Of a stretch of DNA of 64,000 nucleotides, positions 33,545 through 42,100 are shown piece by piece. Location of the stretch: contig JAKJXP020000090.1 of NCBI GenBank assembly GCA_022225965.2, forward strand, positions 144,310-208,309, given 5' to 3'. How positions within the stretch are numbered: the stretch's first letter is position 1; every line of letters starts with the position of its first letter. Both the position numbers and the translations under genes were made by a program. This DNA comes from Diatrype stigma (lineage: Eukaryota; Ascomycota; Sordariomycetes; Xylariales; Diatrypaceae). Under the pieces are notes generated by a model that saw nothing but the letters and a program-made list of their open reading frames with translations, did not search any database and was not told the DNA's origin.

Positions 33545-36500
33545 ATGGCGGCATTGCATGTGGCACCGGAGCGTTTCCAGCCGTACCAGTACGAGCCACT
33601 CCCTTCCAAGACGTCTATCCGCGTTGTCAAGATTCTCGGGGAGGATCCAGACGCTGCCATCTGCGGCGTCCCGCTGGTGCGGTGCCGGCTGAAATTCGTG
33701 GAGCTCGACGACAACGAGGCCGCCAACGAGTCTGACGACGAGTCTGGAGACGAATCCGATGACGAGCCCGACGACGAGTCCGCTTCCGCCCCTACTCCCT
33801 CATCTTCCGCCCCGTCTTCTGAGGCATCGTCGTCGTCGTCCTCTTCCTCTTCAGACTGCTCCTACCAAGCGCTCTCCTACACCTGGAGCTCCCCCCTATC
33901 GCCGGACCGGTCGGAGCCGACGGAGGAGCAGCAGGAGGCGTCGGCGCAGAGCGCGGCGGCGTACCGGCCGCTGAACCAGTGGCCGATCCTCGTGGACGGG
34001 CGGCTGTTCTTCGTGCGGCGGAACCTGTACGACTTCGTGCGGCGGGTGGCGACGCTGCGCGACTTCGAGGCCGCGCGCGAGCCCTACGGCAAGACGGCCG
34101 TCGTCGAGGCCGCCGAGGACGGCGACCTCGCCCGCGTCCGCGAGCTGGTCGCCCTCGGCGCCGACCTGTCCCGCGTCGACTGCTTCGGCGAGACCGCCCT
34201 GCACTACGCCGCCGAGAACGGCCACGCCGAGATCGTCCGCGCCCTCGTCCGCGCCGGCGCCGACACCGCGCGCCGCGACGACTCCGGCCGCACCCCGCTC
34301 GATTGCGCCGTGCAGAGGGAGCGCGGGGATTGGAGGAAGGTCGTCGAGTTCCTCAGCAAGAGCGATGAGGAGCGCGACGACGACGATGCTGCTGCTGCCG
34401 CTGCTGCTGGAGAAGACGGGTCTAATACTACTACTAATGCTACTCGGGAGAGACTGCAGAATCCGTGGCAGAGCCTAGCCACGGCATCAGGCAACTTCTG
34501 GATCGACGCCATCTGCATCGACCAGGAGAACCTGAACGAGCGAAACGTCCAGGTGGCTATGATGCCGACCATATACCGGTCGGCCAAGTCCGTGTTGGTA
34601 TGGCTCGGGTCAGATCCCGTGTCCGACGAGGTGTACGATCTGCTTGGCTTCGCTGCTACTGCCGTTTCTGCTACACCATCACCACCGTCATCACCAGCAG
34701 CAGCGCAGGAGACGGAGGCGCTCGACGCGAACGACAAACTGACGTCGCCGCCGCCACTCCCGCCGCTGGCGTCGCTGCCGGAGCACCTCCGGCCCCTGCT
34801 GGAGAGGAACGACTACGTCTACTACATCACGCGGGGCGACGTGCACTGGCGGACGGTGCACCTGCACGGCAAGCACAGCGAGCTCGACGGCTTCCTGCTG
34901 CGCTCCTGGTTCCAGCGCGTCTGGATCATCCAGGAGATCGGCCTGGCGCGCGGCGCCGTCACCATGTGGCAGGGCCCGCGCCAGTGGCAGTGGGACGACC
35001 TCGTCCGCCTCCTCCACCTCCTCGAGAAGGCCGGCCTCAACCGCGCCCTGAAGCCCCACGAGGCCGACGTCAAGTTCGCCATCGGCCAGCGCGCCACCGA
35101 GCCCTGGACCCTGGCTAGGATCCGGCTCGTCGTGCAGCCGGGCAAGCATGAGCATGAGCACGGGCAGGGACATGGATATGGACATGTCCCACCGGGTCGC
35201 CGCGTAGAGGAGGAAGAAGAAGAGGAGGTGGCGGCCGCGCAGGCGCAACTCGGGAGGATGACAGTGACAGGACCGGAGGCGGAGGCGGAGGCGGAGGAGC
35301 GGACGAGCCACATGATGAGCCTGCCGATGCTCCTAGCGCTGACGTGGAACTTCTACAGCTCGGACCCGCGCGACAAGATCTTCGCGCTGCTGAGCATGGC
35401 GAAGCCGCTGGCGGGCGAGCCGCGGATCGCGGTCGACTACCGGCAGCCGGTGCCGGCGCTGTACACGCGCGCGGCGCACCACTTCCTCCGCGGCACGGGC
35501 GCCGAGTCGTACACGTCGGACCTGTGGGGCGCGCGCGAGCGCGAGTCCCTCGAGCCGCTCGAGGGCCTCTCCTTCGTCTACCGCTACCGCCGCACCGACC
35601 AGGTCTACCCCGGCGTCTCGGGGCTGCCCTCCTGGGTCCCCGACTTCAGCTCCCGCATCGGCAATCGCCTGTACGACCGGCGCTTCGCTGCCGCCGCGGG
35701 TACGCAGCAGCCACCGCTGCAAGAAGAAAAGACGGCGGCGGCAGCGGCGGCGGCAGCGGCGCGGGATTGGTCGAAGCTGAGGGTGCACGCGGCCACGATC
35801 GACGAGGTCGCGCACCTCGAGGACAAGTCGACGGACGGATACGAGGACGTCCGGTCGTGGCTCCGGCTGCTCGCCGCGCTGCCCCCGCACTACCGCCACG
35901 GCCGCCAGCACGTCGTCGAGGCGCTCCGGCAGACGTTCGTCGCCGACGACGACTGGGAGCCGGACCCGAAGCACCCGGATCCAGTAGACGGGTTCCGGGA
36001 GTTCCTCTGGTGGGAGCTGGTGCGGCTGAAGGGCGACGACGAGGACTTCGAGGCGGCCCTGGCGGCCCTCCAGGCCCTGCTGCCGATATTACAACAGAAA
36101 GAAAAAGAAACAGAAGAAGAAGAAGAGGGGGGCACAGCGGCGCCCCTCGGTCCTATCTCGTCGTTCCTGCCGACGGTGGAAGAGGTCATGGGGCGTCCCC
36201 CGCCGGAGTACTGGTGCCTCAGCCACGGGCCGGAGTGCTTCGCGTCCTCCGAGAGGCCCACGTTCCGGGAGAGGCTGTTCCGGACGTACCGGTACCGGAA
36301 GCTCTGCGTGACCAAGGCGGGCTACCTCGGGCTCTGCCCGTTGGAGACGCAGCGCGGCGACACGGTCCACCTGCTCGCGGGCTACCGGACGCCCGTGGTC
36401 ATGAGGAGGCTGCCTCCTCGAGCTCAGGGGGGGAGTGCCGAGCCCGAGTTGGAACAGCTCGCTTTCGTTGGCGAGGCCTACCTGCACGGCGTCATGCACG

Positions 36501-36556
36501 GCGAGGCGCTGACGCCGGAGGTGCGTGCTCGGTTCCGGGACGTCGAGATTGTGTGA
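33545..36556 (+). CDS. HET-domain protein with ankyrin repeats nested in the HET domain
   Basis: Single-exon protein of 1003 residues from the heterokaryon-incompatibility family; such proteins act in non-self recognition and programmed cell death in filamentous ascomycetes. HET motifs seen: YEPLPSKTSIRVVKIL (start), C105-SYQALSYTWS (LSYTW at 110-114), ILVDGRLFFVRRNLYDFVRR, then W319-IDAICIDQENLNERNVQVAMM (321-327 DAICIDQ), IYRSAKSVLVWLGSD, WFQRVWIIQEIGLA, DPRDKIFALLSMA, and the C-terminal YLGLCPLETQRGDTVHLLAG. Between the second and third blocks, residues 182 to about 260 form ankyrin repeats (GETALHYAAENGHAEIVRAL, VRAGADTARRDDSGRTPLD), lengthening the usual spacing of roughly 55-65 residues to over 200. 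An acidic/poly-Ser insertion lies near residues 58-104, and Glu/Ala runs occur later. No intron is needed. Confidence 0.88.
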   Translation: MAALHVAPERFQPYQYEPLPSKTSIRVVKILGEDPDAAICGVPLVRCRLKFVELDDNEAANESDDESGDESDDEPDDESASAPTPSSSAPSSEASSSSSSSSSDCSYQALSYTWSSPLSPDRSEPTEEQQEASAQSAAAYRPLNQWPILVDGRLFFVRRNLYDFVRRVATLRDFEAAREPYGKTAVVEAAEDGDLARVRELVALGADLSRVDCFGETALHYAAENGHAEIVRALVRAGADTARRDDSGRTPLDCAVQRERGDWRKVVEFLSKSDEERDDDDAAAAAAAGEDGSNTTTNATRERLQNPWQSLATASGNFWIDAICIDQENLNERNVQVAMMPTIYRSAKSVLVWLGSDPVSDEVYDLLGFAATAVSATPSPPSSPAAAQETEALDANDKLTSPPPLPPLASLPEHLRPLLERNDYVYYITRGDVHWRTVHLHGKHSELDGFLLRSWFQRVWIIQEIGLARGAVTMWQGPRQWQWDDLVRLLHLLEKAGLNRALKPHEADVKFAIGQRATEPWTLARIRLVVQPGKHEHEHGQGHGYGHVPPGRRVEEEEEEEVAAAQAQLGRMTVTGPEAEAEAEERTSHMMSLPMLLALTWNFYSSDPRDKIFALLSMAKPLAGEPRIAVDYRQPVPALYTRAAHHFLRGTGAESYTSDLWGARERESLEPLEGLSFVYRYRRTDQVYPGVSGLPSWVPDFSSRIGNRLYDRRFAAAAGTQQPPLQEEKTAAAAAAAAARDWSKLRVHAATIDEVAHLEDKSTDGYEDVRSWLRLLAALPPHYRHGRQHVVEALRQTFVADDDWEPDPKHPDPVDGFREFLWWELVRLKGDDEDFEAALAALQALLPILQQKEKETEEEEEGGTAAPLGPISSFLPTVEEVMGRPPPEYWCLSHGPECFASSERPTFRERLFRTYRYRKLCVTKAGYLGLCPLETQRGDTVHLLAGYRTPVVMRRLPPRAQGGSAEPELEQLAFVGEAYLHGVMHGEALTPEVRARFRDVEIV

Positions 36557-37445
36557 TTTATTTGCCGAGGGCAAGCAAAGCTTGGTTTGTAAGCAGTTCC
36601 TCGGCGTGGGTGGACGGTTTTTGGCTTGGAAGTTAGAGATTGAACTACGGACCTAGTGAGATGATAGATACCCGAACTGGAATATATACAAAGGGCCACG
36701 GTGTTACAATTGATAACAGGTTGAGCGAGCTTTAGCTAGTGAGGTAAAGCTGCATGACTATTGAGAGGTGTTGATGTGACCTAGTCTAGTAGTGAGCATC
36801 TTCTGCCCCTTAATTAAGTTCGCAATGCCACACGAATAGCCTCAAAAATGCAATGTGATTATCGGCTGCTAACGAAGGCTGTAAACAGAACTACTCTAGA
36901 TCAAACCTCTGATACCATTGATCGTACACACTACATGGCAGGGTGTGATACCTTAACCTTCTCATTCAGAGGAATGCTGCGTGGATCACCACGAGTATGA
37001 CAGGGCCAGCGGGAGCAAGATGTTAGTTGGTCTATTAACGTTCTGAAAAGCCGAAGCAACTCGCAAGCCCTGGTCATCTCAGGCCCTGATCTTCGTCACG
37101 TGGATCTGTGAAGAAAAAATGAAGGAGAAGGTAAGATAAGCAATGACGTCGACGGGTATCGCTTGTCCTGTTGTCCCAACCTTCGAAGATGCGGTATTCA
37201 AGGCTGGCTAGTCGTGACCAACATCTTTGACGATCCTACGCACAAGTCTGATTACTTACCAACTGACCGCATAAGCTGTTAGCTACAATCTGTCAGGGGT
37301 ATTTCATGCATGATGTTGCTTAACGTAATATAGCGTATATATCTAATACTTAGCAGGCCCCTTCTGCGTGCCTCCCATCCCATCTTCACTCTGTCACATG
37401 TTTTCCATGGTGTGCATACATATAAAAACGAACCAAAAATAATGG
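36557..37445. other. Intergenic region after the HET gene
   Basis: About 0.9 kb with no gene seen; moderately AT-rich, lacking the coding GC bias of the neighbours. Two T-run complements (AAAAATAATG near 37436 and TATAAAAACG near 37421) lie just past the end of the tRNA-like locus in its sense direction. Confidence 0.5.
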
Positions 37446-37447
37446 AT

Positions 37448-37662
37448 GCCTGGTCCAGGAATCGAACCTGGGTCTTTTTTCTGTTCTTGCCAGTGTTTGT
37501 CTCTTGCCGTTCTTGTGGAGGTAGCGCACAGGGTGGAAGAGTTACCCGTTTCTGCGGTGCACATTGGTACAGCCACAGGGAATCGAACCCAAGGCCCTTT
37601 GGGCCATTTGTTTTTTTCTTGGGCAGAATCTGAAACGTGCTTAACCACTACACCAACCGGGC
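37448..37662 (-). ncRNA. tRNA-like locus with one A box and two B boxes (possible decayed or split tRNA)
   Basis: The minus strand starts with a tRNA-like 5' half: acceptor GCCCGGT, A box TGGTGTAGTGG (perfect consensus) and D-arm GTGT/GCAC. It ends at 37448 with T-arm CCAGG-TTCGATT-CCTGG and acceptor ACCAGGC, complementary to the 5' arm at 6 of 7 positions. Oligo-T stretches follow (TATTTTTGG, CGTTTTTAT), suitable as Pol III terminators. In between, about 76 nt after the A box, lies a second B box, GGTTCGATTCC (37572-37582), preceded by a GGCCC-AAA-GGGCC hairpin. No acceptable anticodon stem-loop could be built, so the anticodon is unknown. It may be a tRNA with an unusually long intron, a nested double, or a pseudogene. 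Confidence 0.5.
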
Positions 37663-38005
37663 AATGAATGTTAGAGGATTGGTCACTTAATTGTGCTTAT
37701 ATTAGGCAGGTCTGGTAGGTGGGATGGTTGCCACGGCAGTAGCAGCAGATGTTACGGTCTATGTATGTACCTTGATAGTCTGCAAGTTATGTAGCTGACT
37801 ACAAGTAACTTGTAAATTCTGGCCTTTTACCTGCCTGCCCAGAGGTAGAAGTGTCGGTCAGGTTAGGTCAGTGGAAAGCTGGCTGGCTCAAGTGCCGTAA
37901 AATGATTGATCCTACCTCGAACTTCACGGCTCCAGAGTACACCCCTCACCTCTTTACATGTATACAACTATGAAAGAACAAGGTATGAAGTAACATTTGA
38001 CACTA
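37663..38005. other. Spacer between the tRNA-like locus and the next gene
   Basis: 343 bp, no feature beyond short repeats (GTCAGGTTAGGTCAG near 37856). Confidence 0.45.
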
Positions 38006-38599
38006 TCAAAAACACTTCCACACATCGAAGCGCTGTCCCTTCTGCCTCCTCAACACCCGCCTAGGCCTCCTCTCCTCAGCATTAGCACGGACTGGCAACG
38101 AAGAACTGTTACCGCACTCACCGTTGCCGCTATTATCACGAACGCGTATAGGCAGCTCCAAGACGCCACGGGTCGAAGCGGATCCCCGTCTCTCCTGTGG
38201 TACGTTTTGGTCCGAGAATCTCACGGTTCTTCTCCCGGATGAACCAGACGACGACGACGCTGCTGGCGACGTGACGCTCGTGGCCTCGGTATCATGCGCA
38301 CGCGCCTTCCCTTTGTCGTATGTCTTGTGCTCAAACTCCTCGACGCTGCTGTACATGTCGGCCAGGAGGTCATAGCAGAGAGCCTGCATGCGGCCACATT
38401 CCGAGGCTGTTTGCTCCCGTCCTTGTGCCTCCCCCTGATGCTGCTGCGCCAACTCCGCGGCGAGGTCCGCGAGCTCCAGGGCCATGCCGAGCTCGGCGCG
38501 GGTGGGTTGGCTCGCAGACTCGCCTTGCATGAGACGGCGGGCGGCGAGGTGGAGGGCCGCAATGCGGGTGGAGATGTCGCCGGTGGTGTTGGCGTCCAT
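38006..38599 (-). CDS. Hypothetical protein of 197 residues
   Basis: Single-exon minus-strand gene with start codon at 38597-38599. The first 110 residues are Ala/Leu/Glu-rich and helical (ISTRIAALHLAARRLMQGES, ELGMALELADLAAELAQQHQ, ALCYDLLADMYSSVEEFEH). Their spacing suggests a small helical bundle or coiled coil. The second half is Ser/Arg-rich and disordered, with RRTVRFSDQNVPQERR and a basic C-terminal stretch, RRPRRVLRRQKGQR. No family was recognised. The GC3-rich codon use and clean N-terminal start support a real gene. A downstream intron cannot be excluded. Confidence 0.6.
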   Translation of the reverse strand: MDANTTGDISTRIAALHLAARRLMQGESASQPTRAELGMALELADLAAELAQQHQGEAQGREQTASECGRMQALCYDLLADMYSSVEEFEHKTYDKGKARAHDTEATSVTSPAASSSSGSSGRRTVRFSDQNVPQERRGSASTRGVLELPIRVRDNSGNGECGNSSSLPVRANAEERRPRRVLRRQKGQRFDVWKCF

Positions 38600-39366
38600 T
38601 GTGACTTAAGTAGTTAGTTATCCCCTTTTTAATTTTCTTACCTGGGATGTTCAAAAAGCTATTGTACCTTGTAAAAAGGGCAAACAGGGGCGCGGTGGGG
38701 GTTGGGAGCAAAACAGAAAGTAAATAGGCGTAGGTAGGTCAGTATTATGTAAAGAGGCGCCCGATAGAAATACCGCCGAACCAATCGACGATGTGTCTTT
38801 TGGATGCTCTCCTTACCCTCTTCTGTTGGTCTGCGATGGTTATTTCTCGGCTGCTGGGAGAATCGAGTCGGGGGTTTTCCGTCCGGGCTGGTTGCGGAGT
38901 TATATAGTGGTCAAACAGTGATAAAGAATCGCCCTGTCTTCTCAGGTGGCTCTTTCACGAGAGACCTAAGTCGAGGCGTCTAGAAGAACACAGAAGAATG
39001 CACATTGTTCGACATCTGAAAGGAAGCGAGACCCCAGGGGCTTAGAAGAGATGAACAATGCTATTTTACAAACGTGTGGGCATCTCCATGTCGCTTCTCG
39101 AAGCAGGAGCAAAGTCGATGTTAACAAAGAGACTACAAAGAACTCTTGGGAGGGATGTTTCGGATTGATATTGGTAGAGCTTACAGTAATCGCGGGCTGT
39201 GGGCAATGAGCGAAGCGACTCCTCAGCTATGTGTGACCGACACCTAAGAGTCCAGATAGACGAGCGAAGAACGATGAGTCCCACGCGATGTCAAAGTCGC
39301 GAATGCTCTAGGTAGTGCTTCGACAATTACTTGCTACACTCGAAACACCACAGGCGTGCATCCCAT
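38600..39366. other. Intergenic region
   Basis: 767 bp, no gene supported. It should contain the promoter of the 197-residue protein gene and the 3' end of the acidic protein gene (both minus strand). Confidence 0.5.
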
Positions 39367-41179
39367 TCAACCCAGCACGACCCAATCGCAAGCGACAGTC
39401 CACGTCCCCAGATCCTGCAGCTCCACCTCCCACGTCGGCCTCCCGATGCCCACCACCGCGCCCGCGACGACCTCTTTCCGCCTCGCGAGCCCGACCAGCC
39501 TTCCCGGGCCTGCAAGGAGGACCTTGCTGGTTTCACCGTCAGCGTCAGCGTCAGCGTCGGTGTTGGTGTCGATGTCGATATCGATATCAGTGTCGGCAGC
39601 TTGATCCGGACCCAGACCCGAACCCGAGCTCGAGTTCCCCATCTCCACCACCGTCTCCAGCCGCTGGCGTTGATGGTGATGGTGATGGCGATGGCGATGG
39701 CGACCGCGAACGAGCACCATACCCGGCGCCCCGCGCGCCTCGCCGACGACGATTTCCGCAACCCACTCGCTTCTTCTCTCACCAGCAGCAGCAACAGTAC
39801 TACCGGCCCCGCCGCCGCCGGCCTCGATCTCGACGAGCCAGTCGCGCACCTCGGCCGCGAGCCCGCCGGGCGCATACCTACTGGCGCCCTTGCGGCGGTG
39901 CTGCGGCGAGAACGCGTCGGGCAGGGGGTCGCGGCGGTGCTGTGCTGGTGCTGCCACCGCCGCGGCGCCAGGGTCGTTTATGGCTACGAACTCGCTGGCT
40001 GGCTCGGGCTGCTTGAAGCGCGGGGCTCTGTGGAATGTCGGCTGCTGCTGCTGCACTGACCCCGCACCTTCTTCTCCCTTAGAGTGGTGGCGGCGGTGTT
40101 GGTGGTGATAGTAGCCGTGGGAAAAGGGGGGCGGAGGGGATGATGATGGGGAGCCGTTGTTGGCCATGTCTGTGTCTGCGTTTGCGTCGATTTCCATGTC
40201 CATGCCCGTGTCCTCTGCCTCTGGTATATCGTCCCCCCTCACCGGCGTGATGGTGTCATCGGCGACATCATTGTCATCTTCTTCCCCGTCTTCCTTCGCG
40301 CTGCTATCCTGCTTCTGCTGCTGTTGCGGTGATAGCGCCGGCGGTGACGAGCCGTCGAAGCCAGCCTCGGAAGAAGAGATGATGATGGACGACGCGGCGC
40401 GTCTCCGCCGTTTCGGGGAGCGGGATCTCAGATCTTTGTCTTCCTCATCACCACCATCATCATCACCGCCACTCTCATCCTCGTCCCCCACCATTGCATC
40501 CTCCTCATCCCTTCTTCCCCGGACAAGAGAAGACGGCGGCGAAGAGTCCCGAATAAGGTCAACCTCGATTGGATCGTGTCCCCCCTCTTCTCCTTCGTTC
40601 TCCGCCCCGCTGTTTCTAATTTCACCATCATCACCGCCATCGTCGCCATACTCATCGTCATAATCATCATCATCATACACCTGCTCGTGCTCCTGCTCCC
40701 GCGTCCTTGCACCACCCTCCTCAACTTGAGATGACGACGGCTGGGACGAAACGTCAACGATCAAATCATCATCGAACCGTCCCGAGCTGGTGCTGCGCGG
40801 CGGCGGCTGGCGGGAGTGGCGAAGACGAAATGGCCCAGGTGTCGTGATAGTACCAACACCAGCAGCAGCGGGGGTGGATGGCGCGTGCGACGACGACGGC
40901 CCCGATGCTCGCGGGGTCGAACGGAGCGAGAAACGCGGCGTTGCCCGAAACTGCTGCTGCTGCTGCTGCTGCTGCTGTTGAGTACTACTCTGCAACGGCC
41001 CTGGAGTCTGCTGCTGAGACGAAGCCGATCTCTTCGACGCCAGGAACCGGTGGGGCGTCGGGGTCTAGAAGGCGAAACCTTCGGTTAATAAAAGAAGCTG
41101 CCAACTGCCAACACAATAATGATAATAACCAAGGGCCGCCTTGTTTGCTTACGGCTGGCGGTAGAGGAGGAGGAGCCAT
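39367..41179 (-). CDS. Acidic, low-complexity nuclear-type protein with a conserved C-terminal module
   Basis: Minus-strand gene, exons 41153-41179 and 39367-41064 (88-nt intron with CTAG acceptor, phase 0), 574 residues. The N-terminus reads MAPPPLPPA-TPTPHRFLASKRS and leads into a poly-Gln run. The middle is extremely Asp/Glu/Ser-rich (VYDDDDYDDEYGDDGGDDGE) with a likely nuclear signal, SPKRRRRA. The C-terminal 170 residues look ordered: FHRAPRFKQP, LPDAFSPQHRRKGASRYAPG, GLAAEVRDWLVEIE, WVAEIVVGEARGAPGMVLVRGR, and TSKVLLAGPGRLVGLARRKEV up to TWTVACDWVVLG. The alternating beta-like strands could be an OB-type fold, but that is inference. The ordered module is interrupted by repeat-derived His/Arg and (Asp-Ile/Thr/Ala)n inserts. 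Function unknown. Confidence 0.72.
39538..39596. repeat. GTCAGC/GTCGATATC-type coding repeat
   Basis: Tandem hexamers (GTCAGC, then GATGTC/GATATC variants), which on the minus strand encode an alternating Asp-Ile/Thr/Ala tract in the acidic protein. A related GATGGT/GATGGC array lies at 39673-39702, encoding a His/Arg tract. Confidence 0.8.
40950..40979 (-). repeat. CAG repeat encoding poly-Gln
   Basis: CTGCTG run on the plus strand, read as ten Gln codons on the minus strand in the N-terminal part of the acidic protein. Confidence 0.85.
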
Positions 41180-42100
41180 GGTGAGTTTTCCCTAGGCTAG
41201 GTAGGTAGGCTAATAAGGCTTCATGGTAATTTATATGCTTGAGTAAGTATACAGTCGGTCGGATTATCCGTCTTAAGGTGGCTGTTGTGAATGTGGAACA
41301 TGAGGGCGCGCATGCCTGATCATTCATTCATTCCATAAGCGGCTGTTCCATAAGCTCAGCCGCTCTGTATCTGACGACAATCACTGACGACTGACTGCTA
41401 TACAACCCCTGGACTGGACCATGGGAGATATCGTTCAGATGGCTCGGTGTGTTGCGCCTTGCCTTGCCCAAGGTCGCAATGATGGAGATGATGGAGATTG
41501 GGGGCGGTTCGGTTGGAGAGGTATGAATGTAGTATTTAGTCACTTTCGTAGGTGATTTAGGGGGTGTGTTTAGTGCGTGTTTGGCGCGTAGACGCGCTAA
41601 TTGCAATGCCACTCAGCCACTTTAGCGCATTCTCAAGCCAGCGAGCTTACCCAGACATGTCTTCCTCCCTGCAACGAGATAATATAGAGCTCATAATATA
41701 ATGCTGATATTCAACGAGACATCACTCAGAGAAAGAGCTTTTACCGTAAGGCCAGTTGACTGAATAATGCATAAAAGAACGACAGCGTATAAAAAAACCC
41801 CTAAGGCAAGTAAACCATCAAATTGTGCAATGCATCGAAAAGCTGTCTCAATATTCATGTCTTGCCCCTATCGCCTATGTTACATAGTATGCTATGCTCT
41901 GCTATGCTCTGCTATGCCATACCATGCCATGCCGTGCTATAAAAAAAGAATATCAGGAAACCAAAGCCCCGGTGACGCCCATGCCCAGCTCTGCTCTTCC
42001 GAATACAACCCGAATACTAGAAACCCTAGCACCACCGAGTGAGTATTGATCATACCTACTAACTAATTAACTACCCAGTTCCTATGCTGCTGCCGCCGCA
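41180..42100. other. Intergenic region between the acidic protein and MRC1
   Basis: 921 bp. It contains the promoter of the acidic protein and the 3' flank of MRC1. A TATGCTCTGC/TATGCCATACC direct repeat lies near 41888-41938. A small 94-residue open frame here is not convincing. Confidence 0.5.

Noticed and set aside
37446..37633. Short plus-strand open frames such as 37446-37667
   Set aside because: They are translations across the tRNA-like B boxes (typical PGIEPG and ESNPRP artefacts), not proteins.
39315..40059. Plus-strand open frames of 233 and 242 residues
   Set aside because: They overlap the acidic-protein gene on the other strand and are made of Arg/Pro/Ser repeats arising from the same low-complexity DNA. 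The minus-strand reading has the ordered module and the splice model.
41328..41612. 94-residue minus-strand open frame
   Set aside because: Low-complexity Ser/Pro/Ile composition, no recognisable family, and located in the promoter region of the acidic-protein gene.
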